Of a DNA stretch of 64,000 nt, positions 57,250 to 64,000 are shown piece by piece. Source of the DNA: Rhodoferax sp. (GTDB lineage Bacteria > Pseudomonadota > Gammaproteobacteria > Burkholderiales > Burkholderiaceae_C); contig NZ_JABBPD010000003.1 in NCBI RefSeq assembly GCF_012927445.1, positions 124,001 through 188,000 of the forward strand, written 5' to 3'. A model generated the notes under the pieces. The model worked only from the letters and a program-made list of their open reading frames with translations, was not told the origin of the DNA and ran no database searches. Position 1 is the first letter of the stretch. Each line of letters opens with the position of its first letter. The translations under genes and the position numbers were made by a program.

Positions 57250-57287
57250 AAAAAGGCCGCTTCAGGGGAAAATCCCTGAAACGGCCT
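57250..57287 (-). terminator. Rho-independent terminator of ligAB
   Basis: On the minus strand, AGGCCG-TTTCAGGG, a six-base loop and CCCTGAAGCGGCCT form a long stem followed by five T. It lies about 50 bp after the ligB stop, which separates ligAB from the hydratase gene. Confidence 0.88.
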
Positions 57288-57338
57288 GATCTAAAACCTT
57301 GCGCAATGCCTGGCCAGCAGGCGCCCGAATAGTTACTT

Positions 57339-58190
57339 TCAGTCCACCTTTTCCAGTGCCAGCAAGCCGGTTGCCGTGTTCGAAATCGGGATGTGGTAGT
57401 TGCTGTGCACTTTGCGCACACCCGCGCCCTGACCCGGGGTGAGGGCGGCGCGCATGGCCAGCCACATCAGCAACTCAACTCCTTGGGTGCCGGTTTTTTC
57501 GACCAGCTCATGAATGCTGAACTGCGTGGCCCATTCGGGGTTGGTCAGCAGGCTTTCCATGAACTGCAGGTCAAACACCTTGTTGATGTGACCGGCACGT
57601 TCGCCATCGAGCTGATGCGACAGGCCACCCGAACCAATCACAGCCACGGTCTTGTCGCTGTCCCACGCCGCAATCGCTTCGCCCACCGCTTTGCCCATGG
57701 CATACACGCGGCTGGCTTTGGGCAGCGGAAACTGCACGGTGTTGATGCAAATGGGCACCACGGTGACCGGGCATTCGCCTTCAGGCCAGAACAGTTTCAA
57801 CGGCAGCGTGCAGGCATGGTCCACCAGCATTTCCTGGCAGGTGACGATGTCGAATTCTTTCTCCACCAGCGTGTTGATGATCTGCCATGACAAATCCAGC
57901 TCGCCCTTGAACGGCGGCAAGACGGGAATGCCCCAGCCTTCGTCCGCGGTGTTGTACTGCGGTGCGGCGCCGACGGCGAAGGTGGGCATTTTGTCGAGGA
58001 AAAAGTTAAGCCCGTGGTCGTTGTAAAAAATCACCACCACGTCAGGCTTGACCTTGCCCAGCCACGCCCGAATCGGCGGGAAACCATCAAAAAACGGTTT
58101 CCAGTACGGATTCTGCTGCAGACCCTTGTGAATAGCGCCGCCGATGGCCGGAATATGCGAGGTACCGATGCAACCGATAAGTTTTGCCAT
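57339..58190 (-). CDS. ligB: Extradiol dioxygenase beta subunit, LigB type
   Basis: The catalytic subunit of a class III ring-cleavage dioxygenase, 283 residues. The iron ligands of LigB are in CIGTSHIPAIG (His12) and FYNDHGLNFFLD (His59), with Glu in GTQGVELLMWL and the catalytic His in GSGGLSHQLDGERAG. The family opens the ring of protocatechuate at the 4,5 bond. The partial LigB at the right end of the window differs clearly ([15 protein letters not shown]), so this is a second version that may prefer gallate, 3-O-methylgallate or another catechol. It follows ligA by 15 bp. Confidence 0.92.
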   Translation of the reverse strand: MAKLIGCIGTSHIPAIGGAIHKGLQQNPYWKPFFDGFPPIRAWLGKVKPDVVVIFYNDHGLNFFLDKMPTFAVGAAPQYNTADEGWGIPVLPPFKGELDLSWQIINTLVEKEFDIVTCQEMLVDHACTLPLKLFWPEGECPVTVVPICINTVQFPLPKASRVYAMGKAVGEAIAAWDSDKTVAVIGSGGLSHQLDGERAGHINKVFDLQFMESLLTNPEWATQFSIHELVEKTGTQGVELLMWLAMRAALTPGQGAGVRKVHSNYHIPISNTATGLLALEKVD

Positions 58191-58205
58191 TTTTGTTTCC
58201 CCTGT

Positions 58206-58559
58206 TTATTTGCCGGCGGCCACGAGCCGGGCCTTGAATTCGTCTTTGGTCAGGCCGGTTTGCTGGGCGCCAATGTCTTGCATGTCCAGGCCAAAAATTC
58301 CCGCAAATTTGGCCAGGTAATAGGCGTTGCCGCCCGCGGCAATCAGTTGCAACACGTTGCGGGCGCGGATGGCGGCGGCTTGAGGCTCGGTCAGGCGGTA
58401 CTTGCGCATGTAGGCTTCTTCGTCTTGTTGAAACTCGGCGCGGTTGTCGGCCGAATTGAACGAAAAGCACATTTTGTTGAGGGCGTAGCCTTTTTGGGCC
58501 TGCTCGCCATCGAAAAGCGTGGTGCCCGCAATGGCGGGCAAAGGATGGTTCGAAGCCAC
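58206..58559 (-). CDS. ligA: Extradiol dioxygenase alpha subunit, LigA type
   Basis: A 117-residue helical subunit that caps the active site of LigB and helps bind substrate. The family pattern is visible: GYALNKMCFSFNSADNRAEF, EEAYMRKYRLTEPQAAAI and LIAAGGNAYYLAKFAGIFG. It precedes ligB in the same unit and is divergent from a LysR-type gene. Confidence 0.93.
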   Translation of the reverse strand: MASNHPLPAIAGTTLFDGEQAQKGYALNKMCFSFNSADNRAEFQQDEEAYMRKYRLTEPQAAAIRARNVLQLIAAGGNAYYLAKFAGIFGLDMQDIGAQQTGLTKDEFKARLVAAGK

Positions 58560-58645
58560 GGTTGATCTCCTGTTTTTGAATCTGGGTAGACCGAAGTATT
58601 ACGCCGCTATTGCCAAAGATATACACATGAATCATGATGTAACCC
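58560..58645. promoter_or_regulatory. Divergent control region between ligAB and the LysR gene
   Basis: An 86-bp gap that must hold both promoters. It contains the palindrome ATCATGAT (58631-58638) within ACATGAATCATGATGT (58625-58640), close to the LysR start. LysR regulators bind such T-N11-A dyads next to divergent operons. Site assignment is tentative. Confidence 0.35.
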
Positions 58646-59563
58646 ATGAACAAATTCGATTATTCAGACCTTGATGGTCGCCTGTTGCAACTGCTGGTCG
58701 CCGTGGTGGAAGCCGGCTCCATCACCGGCGCGGCGCAACGCCTGGGCGTAACCCAGTCCGCCGTGAGCCACCTGCTGGACAAGCTGCGCTCAATCACGGG
58801 CGACCCGCTGTTTGTCAAATCCGGCCGTGGTGTCGTCGCCACGGCGCGGGCTGAAAATTTGGCAGTGCAGGCCCGTGAATTATTAGCGTCAATGGCGCGT
58901 TTTGCCCAGTCCGACCCCTTCGACCCGGCGCGCTGGCAGACCACCTTCACCATCGCCGCCAATGATTTCCAGCGTGACGTGTTGTTGCCCCCGCTCATGG
59001 CGCGGCTGCGCGCACAGGCACCGGGCGTGGCGCTGCGCATCATCCCGTCGGACGTGCCCAGCCTGGACCTGCTGCGTCACGAACACTGCCAGCTCGTCAT
59101 CAGCCCGCGTCCGCCCGATGGCGCCGACATCCTGCAAAAGCGCTTGTTTGAAGACGACTACCGTGTGTTTTATGACGCCAGCCAACGCGAGGCGCCGCGC
59201 ACATTGGCCGAGTACCTGGCGGCCCAGCACATTACCGTGGTGTACGAGCCACGCCGGGCGCTGGACCTCGACCAATGGCTCGCCACACGCGGTGTGCTGC
59301 GCAAGTTCTCCGTGATGGTGCCGGGCTTCGCCGGTTTACCCTTGTTTATTCTTGGCAGCCAGTTGCTGGCCACCGCGCCCGGTCTGCTGCAGTCGCACCT
59401 GCTGCGCGACCTGGCCAGCGCCCCGGTCCCGCTGCCCTGCCCCACCATGCCGATGTACATGATCTGGCACATGCGCTACCAACTCGACCCGGCGCACCGC
59501 TGGTTGCGCGCTGAACTGGAGGCGCTGGTGCCGGCGGTGATGGCCGCCGCGGCAGGCGGCTGA
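58646..59563 (+). CDS. LysR-family transcriptional regulator, divergent from ligAB
   Basis: A 305-residue LysR protein. The helix-turn-helix is at about 8-65 (LLQLLVAVVEAGSITGAAQR, then LGVTQSAVSHLLDKLRSI). The effector domain includes FTIAANDFQRDVLLPPLMAR, more like the NodD/LinR-type group. By analogy with LigR/PmdR it should control the ring-cleavage genes in response to the aromatic substrate. Its position back-to-back with ligA supports that. Confidence 0.88.
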   Translation: MNKFDYSDLDGRLLQLLVAVVEAGSITGAAQRLGVTQSAVSHLLDKLRSITGDPLFVKSGRGVVATARAENLAVQARELLASMARFAQSDPFDPARWQTTFTIAANDFQRDVLLPPLMARLRAQAPGVALRIIPSDVPSLDLLRHEHCQLVISPRPPDGADILQKRLFEDDYRVFYDASQREAPRTLAEYLAAQHITVVYEPRRALDLDQWLATRGVLRKFSVMVPGFAGLPLFILGSQLLATAPGLLQSHLLRDLASAPVPLPCPTMPMYMIWHMRYQLDPAHRWLRAELEALVPAVMAAAAGG

Positions 59564-59602
59564 GTCCCGCTCAGTGCGGGCCATTGCGCATGACCGGAGT
59601 GC

Positions 59603-60532
59603 TTAACTGTCCCAGTCGCCGCCGCCGTCACCGCTGCTGGCGATGGCGTCACCGTCGTCCCACGAGCCGGAATCGTTCACGCCGAAATTCTGGCCGCCCA
59701 AATCACTGTTGCCGGCAAGCGGTTCGTAGCCGTTGTTGTTGGCCAAGCTGTCCGGCTGGTGCGCCGGCGGTGTGTCATTGCCCATCAGGCTTTTGCCAAT
59801 GGCTTGCGCGGCCATCACGCCGGCGCCCACCGCCAAACCAGTGGCCAGACCGCCCATCACCTTGCCGCCAAGGCCCATGCCGGCGGGTTGTTGGCCATAA
59901 CCGGGCGCCATCGCGCCCCCACCCATGTTGTTGTTGCCCATGCCAAAGTTTTGCGAACCACCCAAGCCGCTCGACATGGCAGACGGATTTGCATAAGCCT
60001 GTTGCGCCATGGGTGCAGACAAGGGTTTTTTACGCGTCAAAAAGAGAGCAAGCGCAATCGCACCACCTCCCAGTGCCAAAGCCAATGGCCAAGGAAAAGA
60101 CGAAGCCGGGGCCGCAGGTGCTGAATACGCAGCAGGTGCGGCCGTCGCATTTGCCCGGTTGGGAGTGGCATTGTTGGCGGGTGCGTTGCTTTTGGCGGCC
60201 AGCTGGGTACGCAGCGCTTGCACCGCTTCAGGTTTGGCAAAAGGCAGGGCCGGAGCCAGCTTTTCGGCCATCGCCAGCGATTCACGCGCATGGCTTACCT
60301 TGCCTTGGCGCGCGAACAGTTCGGCCTGGACAAAATGGGCCTTGGCACTGCCCGGATGGGCGACCAGCACTTGTTGCATCATGACCTGCGCCTGCTCCAA
60401 GCGCCCGGCCTGGGCCTCCGCGTAGACCTGTTTCAGGGTGGGTTCTGACTGCGCCATGGCGAAGCCAGCGCCCAGCAATGCGCCGACCAGCAGCCATTTG
60501 CCCAAGCGCTGCTTGATTGATCCGTTGAACAT
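59603..60532 (-). CDS. TPR-containing, membrane-anchored Gly/Asn-rich protein
   Basis: A 309-residue protein. The N-terminus (KWLLVGALLGAGFAMAQ) is a signal peptide. Residues about 30-110 form two TPR-like repeats (AEAQAGRLEQAQVMMQQVL, then HPGSAKAHFVQAELFARQGK). An Ala/Pro/Asn linker leads to a transmembrane helix at about 150-167 (WPLALALGGGAIALALFLT). The last 140 residues are low complexity, with Gly/Asn/Met and a second small hydrophobic segment (GGLATGLAVGAGVMAAQAIG), ending in acidic GDGGGDWDS. No function is recognised. The tail resembles those of some proteins with a TPM domain, but that domain is absent. Confidence 0.7.
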   Translation of the reverse strand: MFNGSIKQRLGKWLLVGALLGAGFAMAQSEPTLKQVYAEAQAGRLEQAQVMMQQVLVAHPGSAKAHFVQAELFARQGKVSHARESLAMAEKLAPALPFAKPEAVQALRTQLAAKSNAPANNATPNRANATAAPAAYSAPAAPASSFPWPLALALGGGAIALALFLTRKKPLSAPMAQQAYANPSAMSSGLGGSQNFGMGNNNMGGGAMAPGYGQQPAGMGLGGKVMGGLATGLAVGAGVMAAQAIGKSLMGNDTPPAHQPDSLANNNGYEPLAGNSDLGGQNFGVNDSGSWDDGDAIASSGDGGGDWDS

Positions 60533-60694
60533 AACGTTTTAGCCCTTAAAAGGAAGTTAACTGACTTGGCCGAGATGGTGGCACTTGTTCGAAAAACAAG
60601 TGTGCGAGTGACGTTGCTTAATCAAAACCTGAAGCCAAACAGGCCTCCAGCCCTCAGTCAGATTGCGCAATGCGCTATTGTTTATATAGCAAAC

Positions 60695-61699
60695 TCAAAA
60701 CTCTTCGGTATCGACTTCGCTGTTACCCAGCGCGTTGTAGCGGCTGCCGACCACCGTGTTTTGATTGATCAACGCGTCCAGCTTGGCCAGCGTGGCCGGG
60801 CTTAGGCGCACATCCGCCGCCGCCAGGTCTTCGCCCAAGTGCGACAAACTGGTGGTGCCGGGGATAGGAATGATGTGCGCCGCTTTGTGCAGCAACCAGG
60901 CCAGCGCCAACTGCGAGGGGCTGCATCCAACGTCTTTCGCCACGGCGTTGTAAGCAGGCAATAGCTTGAGATTGGCTGCGTAGTTGCCAGGCGCAAAACG
61001 CGGCATGGTGCGACGGATATCTTTGGCATCCAGCGTGCTCACGTCGTGCAACTGACCACACAGGAAGCCACGCGCCACCGGGCTGAAGGCCACAAAGGCC
61101 ACGCCGAGTTCTTTGCAGGCGTCAAGCACGGCAATTTCGGGGTTACGTGTCCACAGCGAATACTCAGTTTGCAGCGCCGCAATCGGGTGAACGGCATGCG
61201 CTTTGCGCAGGGTCGCGGCCGACACTTCGCTCAGGCCAATGCTCTGGATGTAGCCTTTACGTACCAGGTCACTCAACGCGCCCACACTGTCTTCAATCGG
61301 TACTTTTTTGTCCCAGCGGTGCAGGTAATACAGGTCAATCACATTGGTCTGCAGGCGGCGCAGGCTGTCTTCGCAAGACTTTCGGATGACATCCGGGCGA
61401 CCGTCGATGACGCGCACCAGTTTGCCGTCGCCGTTCAAGTCCAGCCCCTGCATGCCGCATTTGCTGGCCAGAGTGAACTTCTGCCGGTGCGGCTTCAAGA
61501 CCTTGCCGACCAGCGTTTCATTGGCGCCAAAACCGTAAAGCGTGGCGGTGTCGAACAGCGTCACTCCGGCGTCGAGTGCGGTCAGCAGCACGCGCTCGCC
61601 CTGCTCTGCCGACACCGGCGCGCCGTAGGCATGGCTCAGGTTCATGCAGCCCAGGCCGATGGCAGAGACTTGGAAGGGGCCGAGTTTTCTTGTTTGCAT
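60695..61699 (-). CDS. Aldo/keto reductase
   Basis: A 334-residue NADPH-dependent TIM-barrel reductase of the AKR13-like group. The catalytic tetrad is readable: Asp and Tyr in FDTATLYGFG, Lys in LASKCGM and His in YYLHRWDKK. SIGLSEVS and PIPGTTSLSHLGEDL form the cofactor site. The ATG at 61699 starts the conserved MQTRKLGPFQVSAIGLGCM. The substrate is unknown. It stands alone between the TPR-type gene and the toxin-antitoxin pair. Confidence 0.9.
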   Translation of the reverse strand: MQTRKLGPFQVSAIGLGCMNLSHAYGAPVSAEQGERVLLTALDAGVTLFDTATLYGFGANETLVGKVLKPHRQKFTLASKCGMQGLDLNGDGKLVRVIDGRPDVIRKSCEDSLRRLQTNVIDLYYLHRWDKKVPIEDSVGALSDLVRKGYIQSIGLSEVSAATLRKAHAVHPIAALQTEYSLWTRNPEIAVLDACKELGVAFVAFSPVARGFLCGQLHDVSTLDAKDIRRTMPRFAPGNYAANLKLLPAYNAVAKDVGCSPSQLALAWLLHKAAHIIPIPGTTSLSHLGEDLAAADVRLSPATLAKLDALINQNTVVGSRYNALGNSEVDTEEF

Positions 61700-61770
61700 A
61701 CTTATTCCTTGAGAGGGTTTGCCCGAGAGTTTAGGGGCGCTCACCCTGAATATCTGCCATAAATCCGGTT

Positions 61771-61785
61771 AATATGAACAATATT
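61771..61785. promoter_or_regulatory. Candidate operator upstream of the antitoxin gene
   Basis: AATATGAACAATATT, an inverted repeat with five-base arms, 33 bp before the antitoxin start in an AT-rich stretch. PHD-type antitoxins repress their own promoter through such palindromes. Supported by position only. Confidence 0.3.
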
Positions 61786-61817
61786 TAGCACACTTATCTG
61801 TACAAAGGAGATTGATC

Positions 61818-62135
61818 ATGGGAATTGCCGTCCGCGACATCGTCGCTTTTTCAGAAGCCCGCACCCATTTTTCCCGCCTGGTGGACGAGGTGTGCCAGGG
61901 GGCTGAAAAAATCATCACCAGAAACGGCGAACCCGCTGTCGCCATGATCGACGCCAAACGGCTCGACTACTACCACCAACTGGAGCGTGACCGGGGCCAC
62001 CTGATGCTGATTGACGAGGTGGAGAAAGGCTTGGCCGACATTGCTGCGGGGCGTACGGGTGATGCCGAGGAGTATCTGGCCGCAATCAAGACGCGCCGCG
62101 CCAACCGGAATCTTCCAGCCAAGACCGGCTCTTGA
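61818..62135 (+). CDS. PHD/YefM-family antitoxin
   Basis: A 105-residue protein. The N-terminal PHD/YefM fold has the typical VRDIVAFSEARTHFSRLVDE and EKIITRNGEPAVAMIDAKRL. The C-terminal part, rich in charged residues (GLADIAAGRTGDAEEYLAAI), is where such antitoxins bind and block their toxin. AAAGGAG sits nine bases before the ATG. Its stop overlaps the ATG of the next gene by one base (TGATG), the usual antitoxin-toxin coupling. Confidence 0.88.
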   Translation: MGIAVRDIVAFSEARTHFSRLVDEVCQGAEKIITRNGEPAVAMIDAKRLDYYHQLERDRGHLMLIDEVEKGLADIAAGRTGDAEEYLAAIKTRRANRNLPAKTGS

Positions 62136-62521
62136 TGCAAATCCGCTACACCAACAACCTCACGGCCAATCTGCAAGGCATTGAAGCTTTTTGGGACGAA
62201 TGCCAGTTTCCCAACGGCTTTGACCGATTGGTCAATGAACTTAGCGAGCCGGTTATTGCCAACCTGAAGCGCCACCCGCGTCTGGGCCGCAACTTTTTGC
62301 AGCGTCAAACCAAGTCCATTGAGACCCAGGCGCGGCTGCAAAAGCTCGATGCGCTGCTGAGCACCTTGAACACCGACATAAAAGCCGCCGAAATCCGTGA
62401 GTACGTGATGACGGACTACCTGCTGCTGTATGCACTGGTGAGTGACGTGATTTACCTGCTGGCGATCAAGCGTCAAAAGCAACTGTCGTTTGCATTGGAC
62501 GACGTTTTATCTGAAACGTGA
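62135..62521 (+). CDS. RelE/ParE-superfamily toxin
   Basis: A 128-residue protein, longer than the 85-100 of typical RelE or ParE. The C-terminal strand order (EIREYVMTDYLLLYALVSDV, then IYLLAIKRQKQ) fits the RelE/ParE fold, in which the last strands carry the catalytic or DNA gyrase-binding residues. The N-terminal extension up to about residue 35 (FWDECQFPNGFDRLVNELSE) is longer than usual and may be an added helix. The start was set at the ATG overlapping the antitoxin stop. Whether it is an mRNA nuclease or a gyrase poison cannot be told. Confidence 0.8.
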   Translation: MQIRYTNNLTANLQGIEAFWDECQFPNGFDRLVNELSEPVIANLKRHPRLGRNFLQRQTKSIETQARLQKLDALLSTLNTDIKAAEIREYVMTDYLLLYALVSDVIYLLAIKRQKQLSFALDDVLSET

Positions 62522-62528
62522 TTCAAAA

Positions 62529-62573
62529 ACGATAGCAGCTTACGCAAAGCGCATAAGGGCTAGAGGCCTAAAA
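62529..62573 (+). repeat. Dispersed palindromic repeat, copy I (after the toxin gene)
   Basis: Reads ACGATAGCAGCTTACGC, a short variable part, then AAGGGCTAGAGGCCTAAAA. It is one of the more diverged copies and lies in the 126-bp gap between the toxin gene and the convergent ligC-type gene. Confidence 0.75.
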
Positions 62574-62647
62574 CACTCGCAAAAATTGCAACACTGGCCG
62601 ATGTTCATGCGCAAAAGGTGTTCACTGAACAAGGGCATTTAGTCGCG

Positions 62648-63607
62648 TCAGCCCGCGTTGAGTTGCTGCGCCAGATCGTGCAGCACCTGGTAGCACGGCA
62701 GCACATTGGCGACGCTGCTGTTGGGCTCACGGCCTTCGCGGATGGCCGCAAAAAACTCGCGGTCTTGCAGCTCAATGCCGTTCATGGAGACATCGACCTG
62801 GCTGACGTCGATTTTTTCGTCCTTGCCGTTGAACAGGTCGTCGTAGCGGGCCAGGTAGGTGGCGGTGTCGCCGATGTAGCGGAAGAAGGTGCCGAGCGGG
62901 CCGTCATTGTTAAACGACAGGCTCAAGGTGCAGATCGCGCCATTGGCGGCCTTGAGTTGAATGCTCATGTCCATCGCAATGCCCAGAACCGGGTGAATCG
63001 GACCCTGCATGGCATTGGCCTTGACGATCGGGCTGCCGCACTGGTAGGCGAACAAATCCACGGTGTGCGCCGCGTGGTGCCACAGCAGGTGATCGGTCCA
63101 TGAGCGGGCCTGGCCAAGCGCGTTCATGTTGCTGCGGCGAAAAAAGTAGGTTTGTACATCCATTTGCTGGATGTTGAAGCGGCCGGCCGCGATTTCTTGG
63201 TGCACGTACTGATGGCTGGGGTTGAAGCGGCGGGTGTGGCCGCACATCGCCACCAGACCGCTGGTCTTGGCGAGCGCTGCCACGTCTTGCGCACCTTGCA
63301 GCGTATCGGCCAGGGGAATTTCAACTTGCACATGCTTGCCGGCCTTCAGGCAGGCGATGCTTTGCGCGGCGTGCATTTGGGTTGGTGTGCACAAGATGAC
63401 AGCATCCACCTCTTTCAACGCCAGACTGTCTTCGAGCTGGGTGGTGACGTGGCCGATGCCGTATTGGGCCGCGATTTGCAGGGTCTTTTCCAGATCGCGG
63501 CTGATCAGCGAGACGACCTCGACACCGTCAATTTTTTGGATACCGTCGAGGTGTTTGATGCCGAAGGCACCGGCGCCCGCGAGGGCGACTTTGATGGTTT
63601 TGCTCAT
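62648..63607 (-). CDS. ligC: 4-carboxy-2-hydroxymuconate-6-semialdehyde dehydrogenase (LigC/PmdC)
   Basis: A 319-residue Gfo/Idh/MocA oxidoreductase that oxidises the product of protocatechuate 4,5-cleavage to 2-pyrone-4,6-dicarboxylate. The Rossmann motif is VALAGAGAFGIKHLDGIQ, the substrate-domain strand is HVQVEIPLADTLQGAQD (in place of the usual EKP) and GHTRRFNPSHQYVHQEIA is typical of LigC. The 3' part of a LigB-type gene lies immediately upstream on the same strand, with its stop abutting this start, so this is the pmd/lig operon continuing off the window. Confidence 0.92.
   Translation of the reverse strand: MSKTIKVALAGAGAFGIKHLDGIQKIDGVEVVSLISRDLEKTLQIAAQYGIGHVTTQLEDSLALKEVDAVILCTPTQMHAAQSIACLKAGKHVQVEIPLADTLQGAQDVAALAKTSGLVAMCGHTRRFNPSHQYVHQEIAAGRFNIQQMDVQTYFFRRSNMNALGQARSWTDHLLWHHAAHTVDLFAYQCGSPIVKANAMQGPIHPVLGIAMDMSIQLKAANGAICTLSLSFNNDGPLGTFFRYIGDTATYLARYDDLFNGKDEKIDVSQVDVSMNGIELQDREFFAAIREGREPNSSVANVLPCYQVLHDLAQQLNAG

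Positions 63608-64000
<393 letters not shown>

Noticed and set aside
60672..60690. GCTATTGTTTATATAGC, like the 5' palindrome of the dispersed repeat
   Set aside because: The rest of the repeat is missing. It could be a decayed copy, but this is too weak to list as one.

Overview
The window reads as chromosomal DNA of a betaproteobacterium, most likely Comamonadaceae near Rhodoferax/Polaromonas. The pointers are the gene order rimP-nusA-infB-rbfA-truB-typA, ratA divergent from smpB, a 4,5-type protocatechuate ring-cleavage module, and a dispersed AATAGCTGCTTGCGC-type repeat that I associate with that family. The lineage call is inference from gene content; no 16S is present. The first kilobase is visibly more AT-rich than the rest.

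Layout. 1-1066: right part of a transposon, with the start of an unidentified gene, a TnsA-like gene and six copies of a 15-bp motif, ending at the start codon of a pilU-like gene. 1070-5551: a PilU-like and a PilB/GspE-like motor ATPase converging on an adenylate cyclase-FHA protein. 5603-11262 (minus): guaB, guaA, a TadA-hydrolase fusion and an LD-carboxypeptidase. 11400-15131: DUF4124 protein, RnfH-like protein, ratA, smpB, a small lipoprotein, and an ECF sigma/anti-sigma pair. 15133-31193 (minus): acyl-CoA hydrolase, EamA transporter, typA, truB, rbfA, infB, nusA, rimP, then yejFEBA. 31263-45113: fabI, basic amino acid decarboxylase, nfeD/qmcA, tRNA-Ser(GGA), livK-type binding protein, holC/pepA, lptF/lptG, cbiX-like, cysB, aminotransferase, marR.

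45153-58559 (minus) is a catabolic supercluster: ligAB-type extradiol dioxygenase, enoyl-CoA hydratase, feruloyl-CoA synthase-like ligase, thiolase, SDR dehydrogenase, thioesterase, a complete branched-chain-type ABC importer (K, H, fused M-G, F), acyl-CoA dehydrogenase and a MarR regulator. The set matches uptake and CoA-dependent side-chain shortening of hydroxycinnamates or phenylpropanoids, followed by meta ring cleavage. A LysR regulator is divergent from ligAB. After a TPR/Gly-rich membrane protein, an aldo/keto reductase and a PHD/RelE-type toxin-antitoxin pair, the window ends in a second protocatechuate 4,5-cleavage locus (ligC/pmdC and the 3' part of a ligB/pmdB gene).

The most unusual feature is a family of about 45-55 bp partly palindromic repeats, nine clear copies in 64 kb. 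Five are intergenic or overlap gene ends. Four lie inside conserved genes (ldcA, acyl-CoA hydrolase, truB, yejF) without breaking the frame, and encode recurrent peptides in both orientations. Other points of note are the TadA-dehalogenase fusion that has lost its nucleophile, the TnsA-like protein that appears to lack catalytic residues, and the pilus ATPase/cyclase locus with an unrecognised N-terminal module. No CRISPR array, rRNA or prophage was seen. The only gene-free stretch over 300 bases is the transposon end at about 760-1069.
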